A DNA stretch of 64,000 bases from the NCBI GenBank assembly GCA_045568115.1, contig JBJLBO010000001.1:1-64000 (forward strand), in the 5' to 3' direction. The DNA comes from MGIIb-O1 sp002457595 (GTDB lineage: Archaea; Thermoplasmatota; Poseidoniia; Poseidoniales; Thalassarchaeaceae). Both the position numbers and the translations under genes were made by a program. The notes beneath the pieces are model-generated. The model saw nothing but the letters and a program-made list of their open reading frames with translations. It was not told where the DNA came from and did not search any database. Below, piece after piece: positions 1 through 8,307 of this stretch. Each line of letters starts with the position of its first letter. Positions within the stretch are counted from its first letter, which is position 1.

Positions 1-207
1 GACGACTGTCCAGAGATATTCGGGACTTCAAGCCAAGACAGGATCGGGTGCCTGGACTCTGATGGAGACGGCTGGTCGGATGAGGGGGACTACTACCCAT
101 CAGACTCCAGCAGGCATTCCAAATCCCTACTCCCGATGATACTGACCATTGCACTATCAGTTCTGATAGTATCAGTGGTCGCATTTGTGGCAATCAGAAG
201 GAAATAG
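1..207 (+). CDS. C-terminal end of a calcium-repeat surface protein (partial)
   Basis: Frame 1 is open from the window edge to a TAG at 205-207, giving the last 68 residues of a larger protein. The visible part has acidic DSDGDGWSDEGD-type residues, which match the thrombospondin type 3 / EF-like calcium-binding repeat common in archaeal and bacterial surface proteins. A hydrophobic segment of about 20 residues follows, then a short basic tail (AIRRK). The protein is therefore probably exported and held in the membrane by its C-terminus. The N-terminal part and its function lie outside the window. Confidence 0.75.
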   Translation, partial: DDCPEIFGTSSQDRIGCLDSDGDGWSDEGDYYPSDSSRHSKSLLPMILTIALSVLIVSVVAFVAIRRK

Positions 208-240
208 AAGCTCCTCAGAGGCTAGCGTTTCTTTCGACCA

Positions 241-286
241 ATCGCATGGGTACCCCTTCCGATTACCCCCGATCGCAAGGGTACCC
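241..286. repeat. Two near-identical 15-bp copies around GGGTACCC
   Basis: Positions 241-255 and 272-286 are the same 15-mer with one mismatch (ATCGCA, then T or A, then GGGTACCC), spaced 31 bp apart. Each contains the self-complementary GGGTACCC. They lie between the 3' ends of two convergent genes, and the second copy touches the stop codon of the minus-strand gene. A role in termination or protein binding is possible but cannot be shown. Confidence 0.5.
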
Positions 287-1413
287 TATGATTCATCAGA
301 CTGTTCGTCGGAACTTTGTAATTGTTGATCACGGGCAACAATCCAGCGGATAGCAATTGGTGTGGCAACTAATGCAGTGATGGCAATAACTGGCAATCTC
401 CAATCCATCTCTATTTCGGCCGGTCTTTCAATAAGCCAAGTAAATCTCAACTCAGACTCTTGGAAATCAGATGACCACTGGAATAGATTAGTTGTATGAT
501 GTCCAACCACTGTCACAGCATGATGAAGATTATTGAAGGTGGTCAAGGGCATTGAATCAACATTGGACTCATCATCTAATTCGATTGTGATAGTGGAACC
601 TGGAGGGATAGTCAATATCATCCCATCAGAAAGCATTCTCCATCCTGATTTGAGTACTTTTTCTGATTCATCAATCATCAATATATCATCACCAGAAGAA
701 TCAGTCACTCTTTGGATTTTGCCTTCAAACTGTAACTTCACAGTTCCCGGAACATTCCATTGTTCTCTCGATTGCAAAGTGACTTGGATTAGACTACCAT
801 CGGTTGTAACTGATTCAGATGCCTCTTGTCCAGAAATTCCATGATTATGCCATTCGCCCCATGTAGTAAACCAAACATTTTGATTTTCAATAAATTCGAT
901 TGCGTCCTTATCTTCCCTGAGTTTTAGATCATCAACCCTTGCTCTCCAATAGATGCTAACTAGAGTGTCTTCTTCTGCTGATTCAAATTTCGCACTATCA
1001 AAAGCACCTTTTTCTAGGCTGCCTCCATTTCGAACCATCGAAACTAGATTAACTGGAGATTCAGTTAATTTGTCTCCAACAATCTCAAACCCTGAATTAA
1101 CTAATTCCTCTGCGGTTGAGGGATCAATTGTATCACCAGGAATCCCAAATGAAATTGGTTGCCCGCCCCATCTCGAAGCTTCGGTGAAATCATTAACATA
1201 GTCTCTGCAGGCTTCAATAACCCAATTTTCATCCGTGGTTTTGACGCCTTCATACCCATGACAACCGAACTCGTCACCATGCTCAAGTCTTTCAGGACCG
1301 ATTATGTTTGTCAGCCAATTGTCTTCATCCCATTCGCCAACTGCTGCAGGAGAAATTAATGGAACAATTAATACTGCTAGAAGAAATAGCCCAACAACTC
1401 TCCTATGACTCAT
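286..1413 (-). CDS. Secreted membrane-anchored protein of unknown function
   Basis: A 375-residue protein with an N-terminal signal peptide (basic MSHRR, then a hydrophobic stretch to about residue 26) and one C-terminal transmembrane helix at about 343-360, followed by a charged cytoplasmic tail. The ectodomain is mixed alpha/beta with several Trp and His residues; I recognise no enzyme motif. Topology predicts a large extracellular domain with a single C-terminal anchor, like the partial gene before it and the protease at 51542-56329. It converges on the partial gene and diverges from the acyltransferase. It is probably a lineage-specific surface protein. Confidence 0.6.
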   Translation of the reverse strand: MSHRRVVGLFLLAVLIVPLISPAAVGEWDEDNWLTNIIGPERLEHGDEFGCHGYEGVKTTDENWVIEACRDYVNDFTEASRWGGQPISFGIPGDTIDPSTAEELVNSGFEIVGDKLTESPVNLVSMVRNGGSLEKGAFDSAKFESAEEDTLVSIYWRARVDDLKLREDKDAIEFIENQNVWFTTWGEWHNHGISGQEASESVTTDGSLIQVTLQSREQWNVPGTVKLQFEGKIQRVTDSSGDDILMIDESEKVLKSGWRMLSDGMILTIPPGSTITIELDDESNVDSMPLTTFNNLHHAVTVVGHHTTNLFQWSSDFQESELRFTWLIERPAEIEMDWRLPVIAITALVATPIAIRWIVARDQQLQSSDEQSDES

Positions 1414-1492
1414 ATGCTTCGCTAACGAATACTAAAGATGAAGTCATCGGAATGCCGGAAAGCAATAATCACTAGATGGTCTCCGCGGGTCA

Positions 1493-2269
1493 ATGTCGGA
1501 GTTGAATGCTGAGTCGCTTACACTCATCTCTCAAATGACTCAATTGAATGGAAGCGCAGACGAGTTCTCAACTCCATGGTTCTATAGAGCCATAATGAGA
1601 GTCGCTCCTCCTCTAGTTCGAACTGTGACAAATGTCCACTACAATGGCTTAGAGAGAATTCCTCAATCAGGACCTGTGATCATTACTGGAAATCACACCT
1701 CACACATCGACCCTATTGTGAAAATTATGGGGATGCGAAGGCCAGTCCACTACTTAGCGAAAGAAGAATTCTTTGAAGATAAAAAATTACAAAAATTAAT
1801 GGCTTCAACTGGGCAAATTGAGACAGAAAGGAAATCCGGAGCCAGTGACGCCCTGTCGTCAGCAGTAGACGTTTTAGAAAATGGGCATGTCATGGGGATT
1901 TTTCCTGAAGGAACAAGATCTAGAAATTTAGAACCACCTTACCTTGGAAGAGGGAAAACTGGTGTCGCACGATTAGCAGCCAGATTCCCGAATGTCCCTA
2001 TTGTTCCTATGGCAATTATTGGAGCAAGAGATTTTCTTAAACCGGGTTCAGCGATTGTCAATCCATTAGCAAAAATTCAAGTTTCGGTTGGAAATCCAAT
2101 TACTTTTGCTGAATGGCTTAACGATAAGGAAGGAGCAGGTCTAGATAATGAAGGAATCAGTAATATTGCTTCCCTTGATGAACATGGTCAAAGATCAATA
2201 ATGAAATCATTATACCGTGATTTCACTGATCAATTAATTGAAACTTTGAGGATTCTTGGTGCACCTTAG
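1493..2269 (+). CDS. plsC: 1-acyl-sn-glycerol-3-phosphate acyltransferase-like (PlsC family)
   Basis: The 258-residue product has both hallmark motifs of the lysophosphatidate acyltransferase family: the catalytic HX4D box as NHTSHID at residues 67-73, and the substrate-binding FPEGTR at 137-142. Length matches bacterial PlsC. PlsC transfers an acyl chain to lysophosphatidate at the membrane, the second acylation in ester-lipid synthesis. Archaeal lipids are ether-linked isoprenoids, so the gene is notable here; related genes are known from Marine Group II/III genomes. The substrate is not determined by sequence and could be another lysolipid. It diverges from the secreted protein at 286-1413 and precedes thyA. 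Confidence 0.85.
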   Translation: MSELNAESLTLISQMTQLNGSADEFSTPWFYRAIMRVAPPLVRTVTNVHYNGLERIPQSGPVIITGNHTSHIDPIVKIMGMRRPVHYLAKEEFFEDKKLQKLMASTGQIETERKSGASDALSSAVDVLENGHVMGIFPEGTRSRNLEPPYLGRGKTGVARLAARFPNVPIVPMAIIGARDFLKPGSAIVNPLAKIQVSVGNPITFAEWLNDKEGAGLDNEGISNIASLDEHGQRSIMKSLYRDFTDQLIETLRILGAP

Positions 2270-2326
2270 TGAACTACCTTCGCCGTATCTTTCATGGACT
2301 ATCGCGGTTCACGTGAATAAGTCGGC

Positions 2327-3121
2327 ATGGAGCAATACCTCTCATTCCTTAGGCGCATCCTAGAAGAGGGGACTGAAAAGAGTGATAGAACCGGCACTGG
2401 AACAATCTCGCTTTTCGGACATCAAATGCGGTTCGATTTGAATGAATCATTCCCTGCTATCACAACAAAAAAGGTCCATTGGCCCAGTATCATTCATGAA
2501 TTGTTGTGGTTCCTTTCAGGAGATACAAATGTTGGTTATCTACAAGAAAACAAGGTGCGTATTTGGAATGAATGGGCAGATGAAAATGGTGATTTAGGGC
2601 CTGTTTATGGAAAGCAATGGAGGAAATGGGAAACTCCTGACGGGCGAGTTGTAGATCAAATTCAGGCTGCAATAGAGTTGATTAAGACAAATCCACAATC
2701 TCGCAGAATCATTGTTTCGGCGTGGAATGTCGGTGAACTTGATGAAATGGCACTTATGCCGTGTCATGCCTTCTTCCAATTCTATGTTAATGATGGAAAA
2801 CTATCATGTCAACTCTATCAAAGAAGTGCCGATGCTTTCCTTGGAGTTCCGTTCAACATTTCCTCCTATAGCCTTTTGACTTGTATGATGGCTCAAGTTT
2901 GTGGACTTGAAGCTGGTGAATTCATCTGGACTGGAGGAGATTGTCACTTGTATCTGAACCATATTGAGCAAGCAAAAATGCAAATTGAAAGGACTCCCCT
3001 TGATATGCCTCAATTGCAATTAAATCCAGACATACAGGATATTGATGAATTCACTGGAGATGACATTCAAATTCTTGGTTATGAACATCATCCACATATT
3101 TCCGCACCAATTTCTATTTGA
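2327..3121 (+). CDS. thyA: Thymidylate synthase (ThyA)
   Basis: The 264-residue protein is the length of Escherichia coli ThyA. The catalytic cysteine is in MPCHAFFQ at Cys146, and the SRRIIVSAWN phosphate-binding segment and the RSADAFLGVPFN segment are intact. The enzyme methylates dUMP to dTMP using 5,10-methylenetetrahydrofolate and releases dihydrofolate. The next gene, only 9 bp downstream, is dihydrofolate reductase, which regenerates the folate, so the two form a functional pair. Having classical ThyA rather than ThyX or an archaeal-type ThyA makes bacterial ancestry plausible. Confidence 0.97.
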   Translation: MEQYLSFLRRILEEGTEKSDRTGTGTISLFGHQMRFDLNESFPAITTKKVHWPSIIHELLWFLSGDTNVGYLQENKVRIWNEWADENGDLGPVYGKQWRKWETPDGRVVDQIQAAIELIKTNPQSRRIIVSAWNVGELDEMALMPCHAFFQFYVNDGKLSCQLYQRSADAFLGVPFNISSYSLLTCMMAQVCGLEAGEFIWTGGDCHLYLNHIEQAKMQIERTPLDMPQLQLNPDIQDIDEFTGDDIQILGYEHHPHISAPISI

Positions 3122-3130
3122 GGTGAAAAA

Positions 3131-3637
3131 ATGAAGATTGCGATGATTGTAGCAATGGATGAAGATGGATACATTGGTCGAGGAAATGAACTTCCTTGGA
3201 AACTGTCCTCAGATATGATTCGATTCAAGAAGTTGACAGAAGGTGATGGCTTCAATGCTGTAATTATGGGAAGAAGAACTTGGGAATCATTACCAGACTC
3301 ATTTCGCCCCCTACCTGAGCGATTGAATATTGTCATGTCAAGAGATACAAGCTGGCGGGATGAAGGAGCCGAAACCGCACTTTATCCTGGTCGTGCGATA
3401 GAGATTGCATATGCAGATGGCTGCGAAGAATGTTGGATAATTGGAGGGGCGCAAATTTACGAGATGTTTCTTGGGGAGGTGGAAGAAATTCATATGACGG
3501 TGACACATACATCAGAGAGTGGTGATATTAGATTTCCTGAATGGGACAAAACAAACTGGTCTGAACAAATAGTAGAGTCCGTTGATGCAGATGATAAGAA
3601 CGAATTTTCTTCAACCTATTCAATTTGGAAGCGGTGA
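3131..3637 (+). CDS. folA: Dihydrofolate reductase
   Basis: The 168-residue product has the DHFR fold signatures: IVAMDEDGYIGRGNELPW near the N-terminus, an IMGRRTWESLP NADPH-binding segment near residues 48-58, and IIGGAQIY near 102-109. It reduces dihydrofolate to tetrahydrofolate with NADPH. A strong Shine-Dalgarno (GAGGTGA) lies just upstream and overlaps the thyA stop, so the pair is almost certainly co-transcribed. Confidence 0.95.
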   Translation: MKIAMIVAMDEDGYIGRGNELPWKLSSDMIRFKKLTEGDGFNAVIMGRRTWESLPDSFRPLPERLNIVMSRDTSWRDEGAETALYPGRAIEIAYADGCEECWIIGGAQIYEMFLGEVEEIHMTVTHTSESGDIRFPEWDKTNWSEQIVESVDADDKNEFSSTYSIWKR

Positions 3638-3641
3638 TTAA

Positions 3642-4094
3642 ATGACTGTTTTTGGAGGGAATATTTTCGGCGTATTACGTATAATATGTTCTATTGCTGG
3701 TGGTATTTTTTTCATTAATGTGGGTATAATGCACTTCACAGATACAAGCTGGTTTGAACCGATAGTACCTCCCTTTCTAGGATCTGCTACATTTTGGGTT
3801 TTAGCAAGTGGAGTCATTGAAATAATAGTTGGATTAGGACTAATAATTCCAAAAACAAGAGAAATTTCAGGATTCGCTAGCGCCATACTCTTAATTGTTT
3901 TATACCCGGCTAATCTATACATGTGGATAGGAGATATTGAACTAGGAGATGGTGCATCCCTATCACCTACAGGACATGTGATCAGGCTATTATTCCAAAT
4001 TGGTGGAATCATGCTTAGTTTGTGGATTGCGGGGTGGTCTCGAGACAAATCAATATTTGATTTAACCCAACAATTCATACAATTCCGGAAATAA
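3642..4094 (+). CDS. DoxX-like four-helix membrane protein
   Basis: A 150-residue, very hydrophobic protein with four predicted membrane helices (about 8-28, 46-68, 75-97 and 112-133). A GIMHF motif follows helix 1 and a GVIEIIVGLGL segment lies in helix 2, the pattern of DoxX/DoxD-like proteins (DUF417/DoxX clan). Members are often near redox or respiratory genes but no reaction is established. It starts 4 bp after folA and may share its transcript. A long antisense frame overlaps it, but the hydrophobic pattern and family match favour this strand. Confidence 0.75.
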   Translation: MTVFGGNIFGVLRIICSIAGGIFFINVGIMHFTDTSWFEPIVPPFLGSATFWVLASGVIEIIVGLGLIIPKTREISGFASAILLIVLYPANLYMWIGDIELGDGASLSPTGHVIRLLFQIGGIMLSLWIAGWSRDKSIFDLTQQFIQFRK

Positions 4095-4124
4095 GTTAAT
4101 CCTTGACCCCGGCCTCCTAGCGCC

Positions 4125-5177
4125 ATGGTTATGATTCTTGACTTGTTGGTCGAACGATTAAACAATTTAAGTTGGATTGAATATTTCACCTTCGCAGTGA
4201 ATGCATTTGTATTCTTATTCTCAAAACAAATTGCACAATTACATGGTGAAATTGATGAAGTAAAAACAAAAACAAGATTGCGTACTCTTCATTCATTTAA
4301 CCTCACAGTTTTTGCAGCCTTCGTCGTCTCAATAATAATGAATAATAGTTCATTTCCCGATGAGCAAATTAGTCAATCGTCTCTTTGCTTACTCATTTCA
4401 TACCTCATTTACAATATAGCTGATGGAATGATTCTGATTAGATATGGTGAAGACATTAATGTCATGGGATCCTCTAGACATGTCGAAACAGCCACATCCC
4501 GTACTCTAGAATTAATTGTACTTGGAATTGTTATTATTACATCAGGCATTACACTAATCAACATCTGGGGCATTACAGGAATCTTAGAAACAACGGGAGC
4601 ATTAGGATTCCTAGCACTTTTGATTTTCACAACCAAAGATTACTGGCTGAGAGATTTTCTGAGCGGGATATTAATCATTAGTGGAAATAGTGCGAAAAGA
4701 GGTGATGTGATCTCAATTCCAGACATGAATGTCATGGGAATAGTTATGGAAATTGGAGGTTTACAAACAAGAATAAGGGATCTTGTTCAAGGGCATGACA
4801 TAGAGGTTCCCAACCACTCATTATTGAGTAACCGTACTGATTTCTACAAACTAAACCACGGAGGTCCTTTCAAAGATTTTGTTGACTTTAATATTGGATA
4901 TGAAACCAATACTGAGGTTGTGAATAATTATCTTCGCGCCGTATACCAATCCGCTAAACTGAATGTCGATGGGTTAAGTGAGGCTAGGGAACCAAAGATT
5001 TCTTTGAAAGAAAATGCAAATAATGCAGTACGATGGAGATTGACATATTATGTTTCAAAACCATATAGAATATTGAAAATTAGAGATGCGATAAACCTAG
5101 CTGCCTTCGACCTCCAAGAGGAACACAGAGTAGATTTAAGCACACCTCAATTAGAGTTCTCAGTCGCAAAGAACTAG
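4125..5177 (+). CDS. mscS: Small-conductance mechanosensitive channel (MscS family)
   Basis: A 350-residue protein with about four membrane helices in the first 180 residues. A pore-lining-like helix follows (TTGALGFLALLIFTTKDY), then the MscS beta domain containing GDVISIPD and the EVPNHSLLSN segment near residues 228-240, and a C-terminal alpha/beta domain. MscS channels open under membrane tension and release solutes during hypo-osmotic shock. The start could be either of two Met codons, 4125 or 4131. Its 3' end overlaps the convergent mazG stop by 4 bp. Confidence 0.9.
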   Translation: MVMILDLLVERLNNLSWIEYFTFAVNAFVFLFSKQIAQLHGEIDEVKTKTRLRTLHSFNLTVFAAFVVSIIMNNSSFPDEQISQSSLCLLISYLIYNIADGMILIRYGEDINVMGSSRHVETATSRTLELIVLGIVIITSGITLINIWGITGILETTGALGFLALLIFTTKDYWLRDFLSGILIISGNSAKRGDVISIPDMNVMGIVMEIGGLQTRIRDLVQGHDIEVPNHSLLSNRTDFYKLNHGGPFKDFVDFNIGYETNTEVVNNYLRAVYQSAKLNVDGLSEAREPKISLKENANNAVRWRLTYYVSKPYRILKIRDAINLAAFDLQEEHRVDLSTPQLEFSVAKN

Positions 5178-5566
5178 TTTTCGGATTGATATTCGGTAAC
5201 TCGGATTCCTAATTTCCCTCTTCTAGCCTTTCTCTTCATTATACGGTCCATCTTTTTGTGAAACTCTGTTTCTAAATCGATTTTCATTGCTAAAGAATGT
5301 CCAAGAATTAGTATTAACAAATCTGCAAGTTCTTCTGCTGCTTCTTCCTCAGGTTTCCCCTTAGTTATTGCAGCTGCAAATTCACCTAATTCTTCAACAG
5401 TCAAAGCGACCCTGTAACCCATATCATGTCCATTATTTTCCTTAGATGCGAAGGCGTGCTTGTGGTGGAAGGCTGCAACCCGTGACATCATCGTCAACCA
5501 AGAACCATCGGGGCTGTCCTCCGCCTCTATCTCTATCCAATCATCCACGCTCACACGCCTTGCCAT
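5174..5566 (-). CDS. MazG-like nucleotide pyrophosphohydrolase
   Basis: The protein has the MazG/all-alpha NTP pyrophosphatase motif: EELGEFAAAI followed by EEAAEELADLLILILG, in which the acidic residues bind magnesium. Such enzymes hydrolyse NTPs or dNTPs to the monophosphate and pyrophosphate, often as house-cleaning. The start at 5566 (MARRVSVDDW) is preferred over an upstream in-frame ATG at 5632, because the latter would overlap the end of the neighbouring membrane protein. The product is then 130 residues, typical for a single MazG domain. Confidence 0.8.
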   Translation of the reverse strand: MARRVSVDDWIEIEAEDSPDGSWLTMMSRVAAFHHKHAFASKENNGHDMGYRVALTVEELGEFAAAITKGKPEEEAAEELADLLILILGHSLAMKIDLETEFHKKMDRIMKRKARRGKLGIRVTEYQSEN

Positions 5567-5591
5567 GGTGCTGGTGAAGCAAGGAGACTCA

Positions 5592-5897
5592 TCAATGTAG
5601 TCCACCAGGGGGTGGATATGATTCTGAATCACCAGATGGTAGTATTGTAACTAAACCACTTACTCCGGAAATTATGAATAAAAAAATAGCGACTACAAAA
5701 ATACTCAAACTGACATTTGATTCGTGATATAATTCAGCACACAATTGAGGGTCCTTCGGCCCTGGATTAAGCATTGGATCACACTCATTCTCAAAGTCAG
5801 TTCTTTTTACATCCCAATTCTCCATCATTTCGAGTGAAAAGAATAACAAAAATATGGAAAAACAAATTAAAACTAAACCACGTTTTATTTCTTCCAT
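5592..5897 (-). CDS. Small two-helix membrane protein
   Basis: A 101-residue protein with hydrophobic segments at about 8-24 and 67-87 and a polar loop with two Cys residues between them (near Asp/Pro-rich sequence). No family is recognised. It sits between the nucleoside phosphorylase (9 bp upstream) and mazG on the same strand, consistent with one transcript. The two Cys in the external loop could form a disulfide. Confidence 0.55.
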   Translation of the reverse strand: MEEIKRGLVLICFSIFLLFFSLEMMENWDVKRTDFENECDPMLNPGPKDPQLCAELYHESNVSLSIFVVAIFLFIISGVSGLVTILPSGDSESYPPPGGLH

Positions 5898-5906
5898 GGA
5901 GGCCCC

Positions 5907-6662
5907 TCAATATTGATTCATTAATGCAAAAATGCATTTTTTCACTCGGGCACGAAGAGTGGTGGCCATTGCATCCACTGCCTGATGATCAATCTCAGCA
6001 CTTGGGTTACCGGGTGTCTTCCCTGCTGCCCAGTTCGAAGAACAAGCTAGTGCTACGTGCGAAATACCAGTTTCAGCAACTAATCGACTTTCGGGGCCTA
6101 AAGTCATCCCAACAACGTCAGCACCAAGTCGAATTAGAGCATCAATTTCAGAAGGTGATTCAAATTGAGGCCCGACACATTGAGCAACTACTAGATTTGT
6201 TGGAGTAAAACCCTGAGATTCAGTCAAAGCTTTGTGGCAAATTTCAGATGCCAAATTATCGAAAATAGAAGTTCTATCTGCATGAAATGCGTCATGATCA
6301 TGAAATGTCCAAGGTTTAATCGATAAATCAAGTACATCTCCCGATACACCAATCATACCGGGTGGTAGATCCTCACGCATTGAACCTACGGAATTTATGC
6401 TAAGAATTAGATTCGGATCTGAAGATGATGCAGCGTTAATATTCGCTCTATGTTCAATATTATGAGGAGGCGTTCTAGAAGTTCCTTGCGAATGATGCCT
6501 ATCAATAATTATTATTTCTCCAACGTCACATTGAATTAGAACACACGGTACATCACCCCATGGAGACTCTGTACGAAAATTAGTGAGTTCAAAACCATCT
6601 TCAGCAAAGTCGGAAGAAAGAGAACTCATCCCAGTTCCACAAATGACTACGACTCGGGCCAT
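5907..6662 (-). CDS. Purine nucleoside / methylthioadenosine phosphorylase family protein
   Basis: A 251-residue member of the trimeric PNP/MTAP family. The N-terminal VVICGTGMSSL phosphate loop, the RHHSQGTSRTPPHNIEHRAN segment near residues 55-74 (RHG...PPH...RAN in relatives), GPQFES near 164-169 and GMT near 185 are all in order. These enzymes split purine nucleosides or 5'-methylthioadenosine with phosphate, in purine and methionine salvage. Residues at the base-specificity positions are diverged (SSNWAAG near 208-214), so substrate cannot be decided from sequence alone. Confidence 0.82.
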   Translation of the reverse strand: MARVVVICGTGMSSLSSDFAEDGFELTNFRTESPWGDVPCVLIQCDVGEIIIIDRHHSQGTSRTPPHNIEHRANINAASSSDPNLILSINSVGSMREDLPPGMIGVSGDVLDLSIKPWTFHDHDAFHADRTSIFDNLASEICHKALTESQGFTPTNLVVAQCVGPQFESPSEIDALIRLGADVVGMTLGPESRLVAETGISHVALACSSNWAAGKTPGNPSAEIDHQAVDAMATTLRARVKKCIFALMNQY

Positions 6663-6730
6663 GTACCTCGCCTTGGGTAGGGGTTAATGGGGTTGACAGT
6701 GTCAAGGGGAACGAAATTAATCAATTCTGA

Positions 6731-7657
6731 TTATTCTTGTAGTCTTGCAATAAGGTCGGCCTTCTTACCAGATACTGGTTTACCTGCCTCTTTCAGTAGC
6801 AGTTTTAGTTCGGCGACAGTCATTGACGCGAAGTCCGGTGATGATTCAGAGTCAGAATCTTCTTCGATATTTCCCGACTCGTCTTCAGTAGATTCTTCTT
6901 CATCCGATTCAGAAATATCTGTGCTTTCGTTAATTTCTGAAAGTTCAGCACTAGCTTCTGCGGCGGCAAGAACATCGACTTCTTCGACTGCTGCTGCTGC
7001 TGCAGCTTTTTCCTCAGAATGGATTTCATCTAAAGTGGGGCCCTCATCTACGGTAACTCCGCTCTGTAACATTTGACTACGGCGAATCATAACTGTACGA
7101 ACTGGGCTAATTGTGGAAACCGCTTCTTTTACCTTAGATTCCATCGACCCATCAAGGACGGCTTTCTGTAACTGAATCCATGTCGAAGTTGCACCCATCT
7201 GCAGTATTGCATCACGGGCACGTGCTCTCATCTCAGCCTTCTGACTTGATTTGATTCTGGAGCGAGAAATAACAAGAGGTTTGAATCGAATGTAGTATCC
7301 ATCCTCTGTAACAACATCAACAGTGTCGTCAATTTTCCCTCTGCTTCGGCGAACTTGACGACGAATATGATCCTTCAAAACATCATGACCAACGAATTCC
7401 GTTAGGACGTCGCCGCCAAGTTCTTCAGAAAGTCGGAACACTACCTTGACGTGCATTTTTGAAAAATCGCCGTCAAGTTCGTTCTGCATTATCTCAAATT
7501 TGCGTCCGATTAGTTGATCGGTGTCTTCAGCAAGAGTCTCTCCGATTACACGGAAGGACCATGGATTACGAGGAGCTCGTACTGTGAACCAGCGCTTTGC
7601 CTTCCACTTGTCTCTCTGCTTGCGTGCCGCTGCCCTTGCCTTTGCGCCCTTTGCCAT
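6731..7657 (-). CDS. rps3ae: Ribosomal protein eS1 (S3Ae) with C-terminal SAP domain
   Basis: Residues 1 to about 205 match archaeal/eukaryotic eS1 (S3Ae): basic N-terminus MAKGAKARAAARKQRDKWK, then WFTVRAP, a VVFRLSEELGG-type strand region and a GYYIRFKPLVI segment. A strongly acidic Ser/Glu/Asp linker of about 60 residues follows. The last 35 residues (about 274-308) form a SAP motif (TVAELKLLLKEAGKPVSGKK, ending DLIARLQ), a helix-extended-helix nucleic-acid-binding module. Start at 7657 is supported by an AGGTG Shine-Dalgarno about 7 bases upstream; a longer frame exists but its first 45 residues are unlike eS1. The SAP tail is not part of ordinary eS1. Confidence 0.93.
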   Translation of the reverse strand: MAKGAKARAAARKQRDKWKAKRWFTVRAPRNPWSFRVIGETLAEDTDQLIGRKFEIMQNELDGDFSKMHVKVVFRLSEELGGDVLTEFVGHDVLKDHIRRQVRRSRGKIDDTVDVVTEDGYYIRFKPLVISRSRIKSSQKAEMRARARDAILQMGATSTWIQLQKAVLDGSMESKVKEAVSTISPVRTVMIRRSQMLQSGVTVDEGPTLDEIHSEEKAAAAAAVEEVDVLAAAEASAELSEINESTDISESDEEESTEDESGNIEEDSDSESSPDFASMTVAELKLLLKEAGKPVSGKKADLIARLQE

Positions 7658-7697
7658 GAGAAACACCTTCGTATCGGGGGCTACCCCGTTTGCGAGC

Positions 7698-7723
7698 CGT
7701 GCGACCCTCCTCCAGTATATGAA
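7698..7723 (-). promoter_or_regulatory. Likely promoter of eS1, shared with the 23S rRNA unit
   Basis: Read on the minus strand, a TATA-like TTCATATAC is followed after 8 bases by GGTCGCACG. The same two blocks with the same spacing occur at 48243-48268 ahead of the 23S rRNA, with 22 of 26 positions identical. In archaea transcription starts about 25 bases after the TATA centre, which would place the start near 7694, roughly 37 bases before the eS1 ATG. The promoter role is inferred. Confidence 0.6.
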
Positions 7724-7797
7724 TGAAAGCCACAGTGCGCTAACACTTGACAGATGCGGAGCGTTGTATTCAAGGACGGTTGGCACTTCCAAGGTTC

Positions 7798-8232
7798 ATG
7801 AGCCTACATAGTGCAGTATGGCGTGTTCATTGTAGCGCTGTGGATGATCTGAATCTTATTGAAAAATCACTGCTCTCCCTTTCGAAAGGCAAGGGTGAAG
7901 TAATTCAGGAAAAATCAAAATCATACCATGGTGCTCCTCAAACAACATTGGAATTAACCATAACTCGGAAGAAGAATGCAAGAGAAAGTCTCCTTGGATT
8001 AGGGCGAGAAGTACTTGAAAATATGATTGAGGGGGGCATTACAACATTTATCGACGAGGACAAAACACTCCACCTCAGATTGGATATTGATGAATTGGTT
8101 CAAGGCAATATGAAAATAGCAACTGGTAATTCTAGAAAGATCGGGGTCAAGGGGAAATTCAAAATTGAAGCATATCCTGGTCAAAATCCAGAAGAAATAG
8201 TATTGGGTCTTATCTCGGATTATCTAGCATAG
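7798..8232 (+). CDS. RNA-binding protein of the COG1325 / DUF54 family (exosome-associated)
   Basis: The 144-residue product matches the small archaeal DUF54 (PF01877) family: a middle segment with FIDEDKTLHLRLDIDELVQG near 100-120 followed by KIGVKGKFKIEAYPG, which in relatives reads HLRxDKxxAxxG...IxVKIxI. These proteins have a dsRBD-like fold and have been linked by genome context to the archaeal exosome. The start at 7798 gives MSLHSAVWRVHCSA; an in-frame upstream ATG at 7747 would run into the eS1 promoter region. It diverges from eS1, so the 140-bp gap serves both promoters. Confidence 0.7.
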   Translation: MSLHSAVWRVHCSAVDDLNLIEKSLLSLSKGKGEVIQEKSKSYHGAPQTTLELTITRKKNARESLLGLGREVLENMIEGGITTFIDEDKTLHLRLDIDELVQGNMKIATGNSRKIGVKGKFKIEAYPGQNPEEIVLGLISDYLA

Positions 8233-8307
8233 TATTTTCTGCTGTTTTCTGTCTATGAATCCGTTGGATTCTTATGTTGTAGTTGTATCGCAGATTCAGG
8301 GAACGAT

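Noticed and set aside
3638..4189. A 183-codon minus-strand frame antisense to the DoxX-like gene
   Set aside because: The plus strand encodes a clear four-helix membrane protein with a family pattern and close operon spacing; the antisense product is Ile/Pro/Asn-rich without a family.
5774..6208. A 144-codon plus-strand frame
   Set aside because: It is antisense to the nucleoside phosphorylase and small membrane protein, with Gln/His-rich shadow composition.
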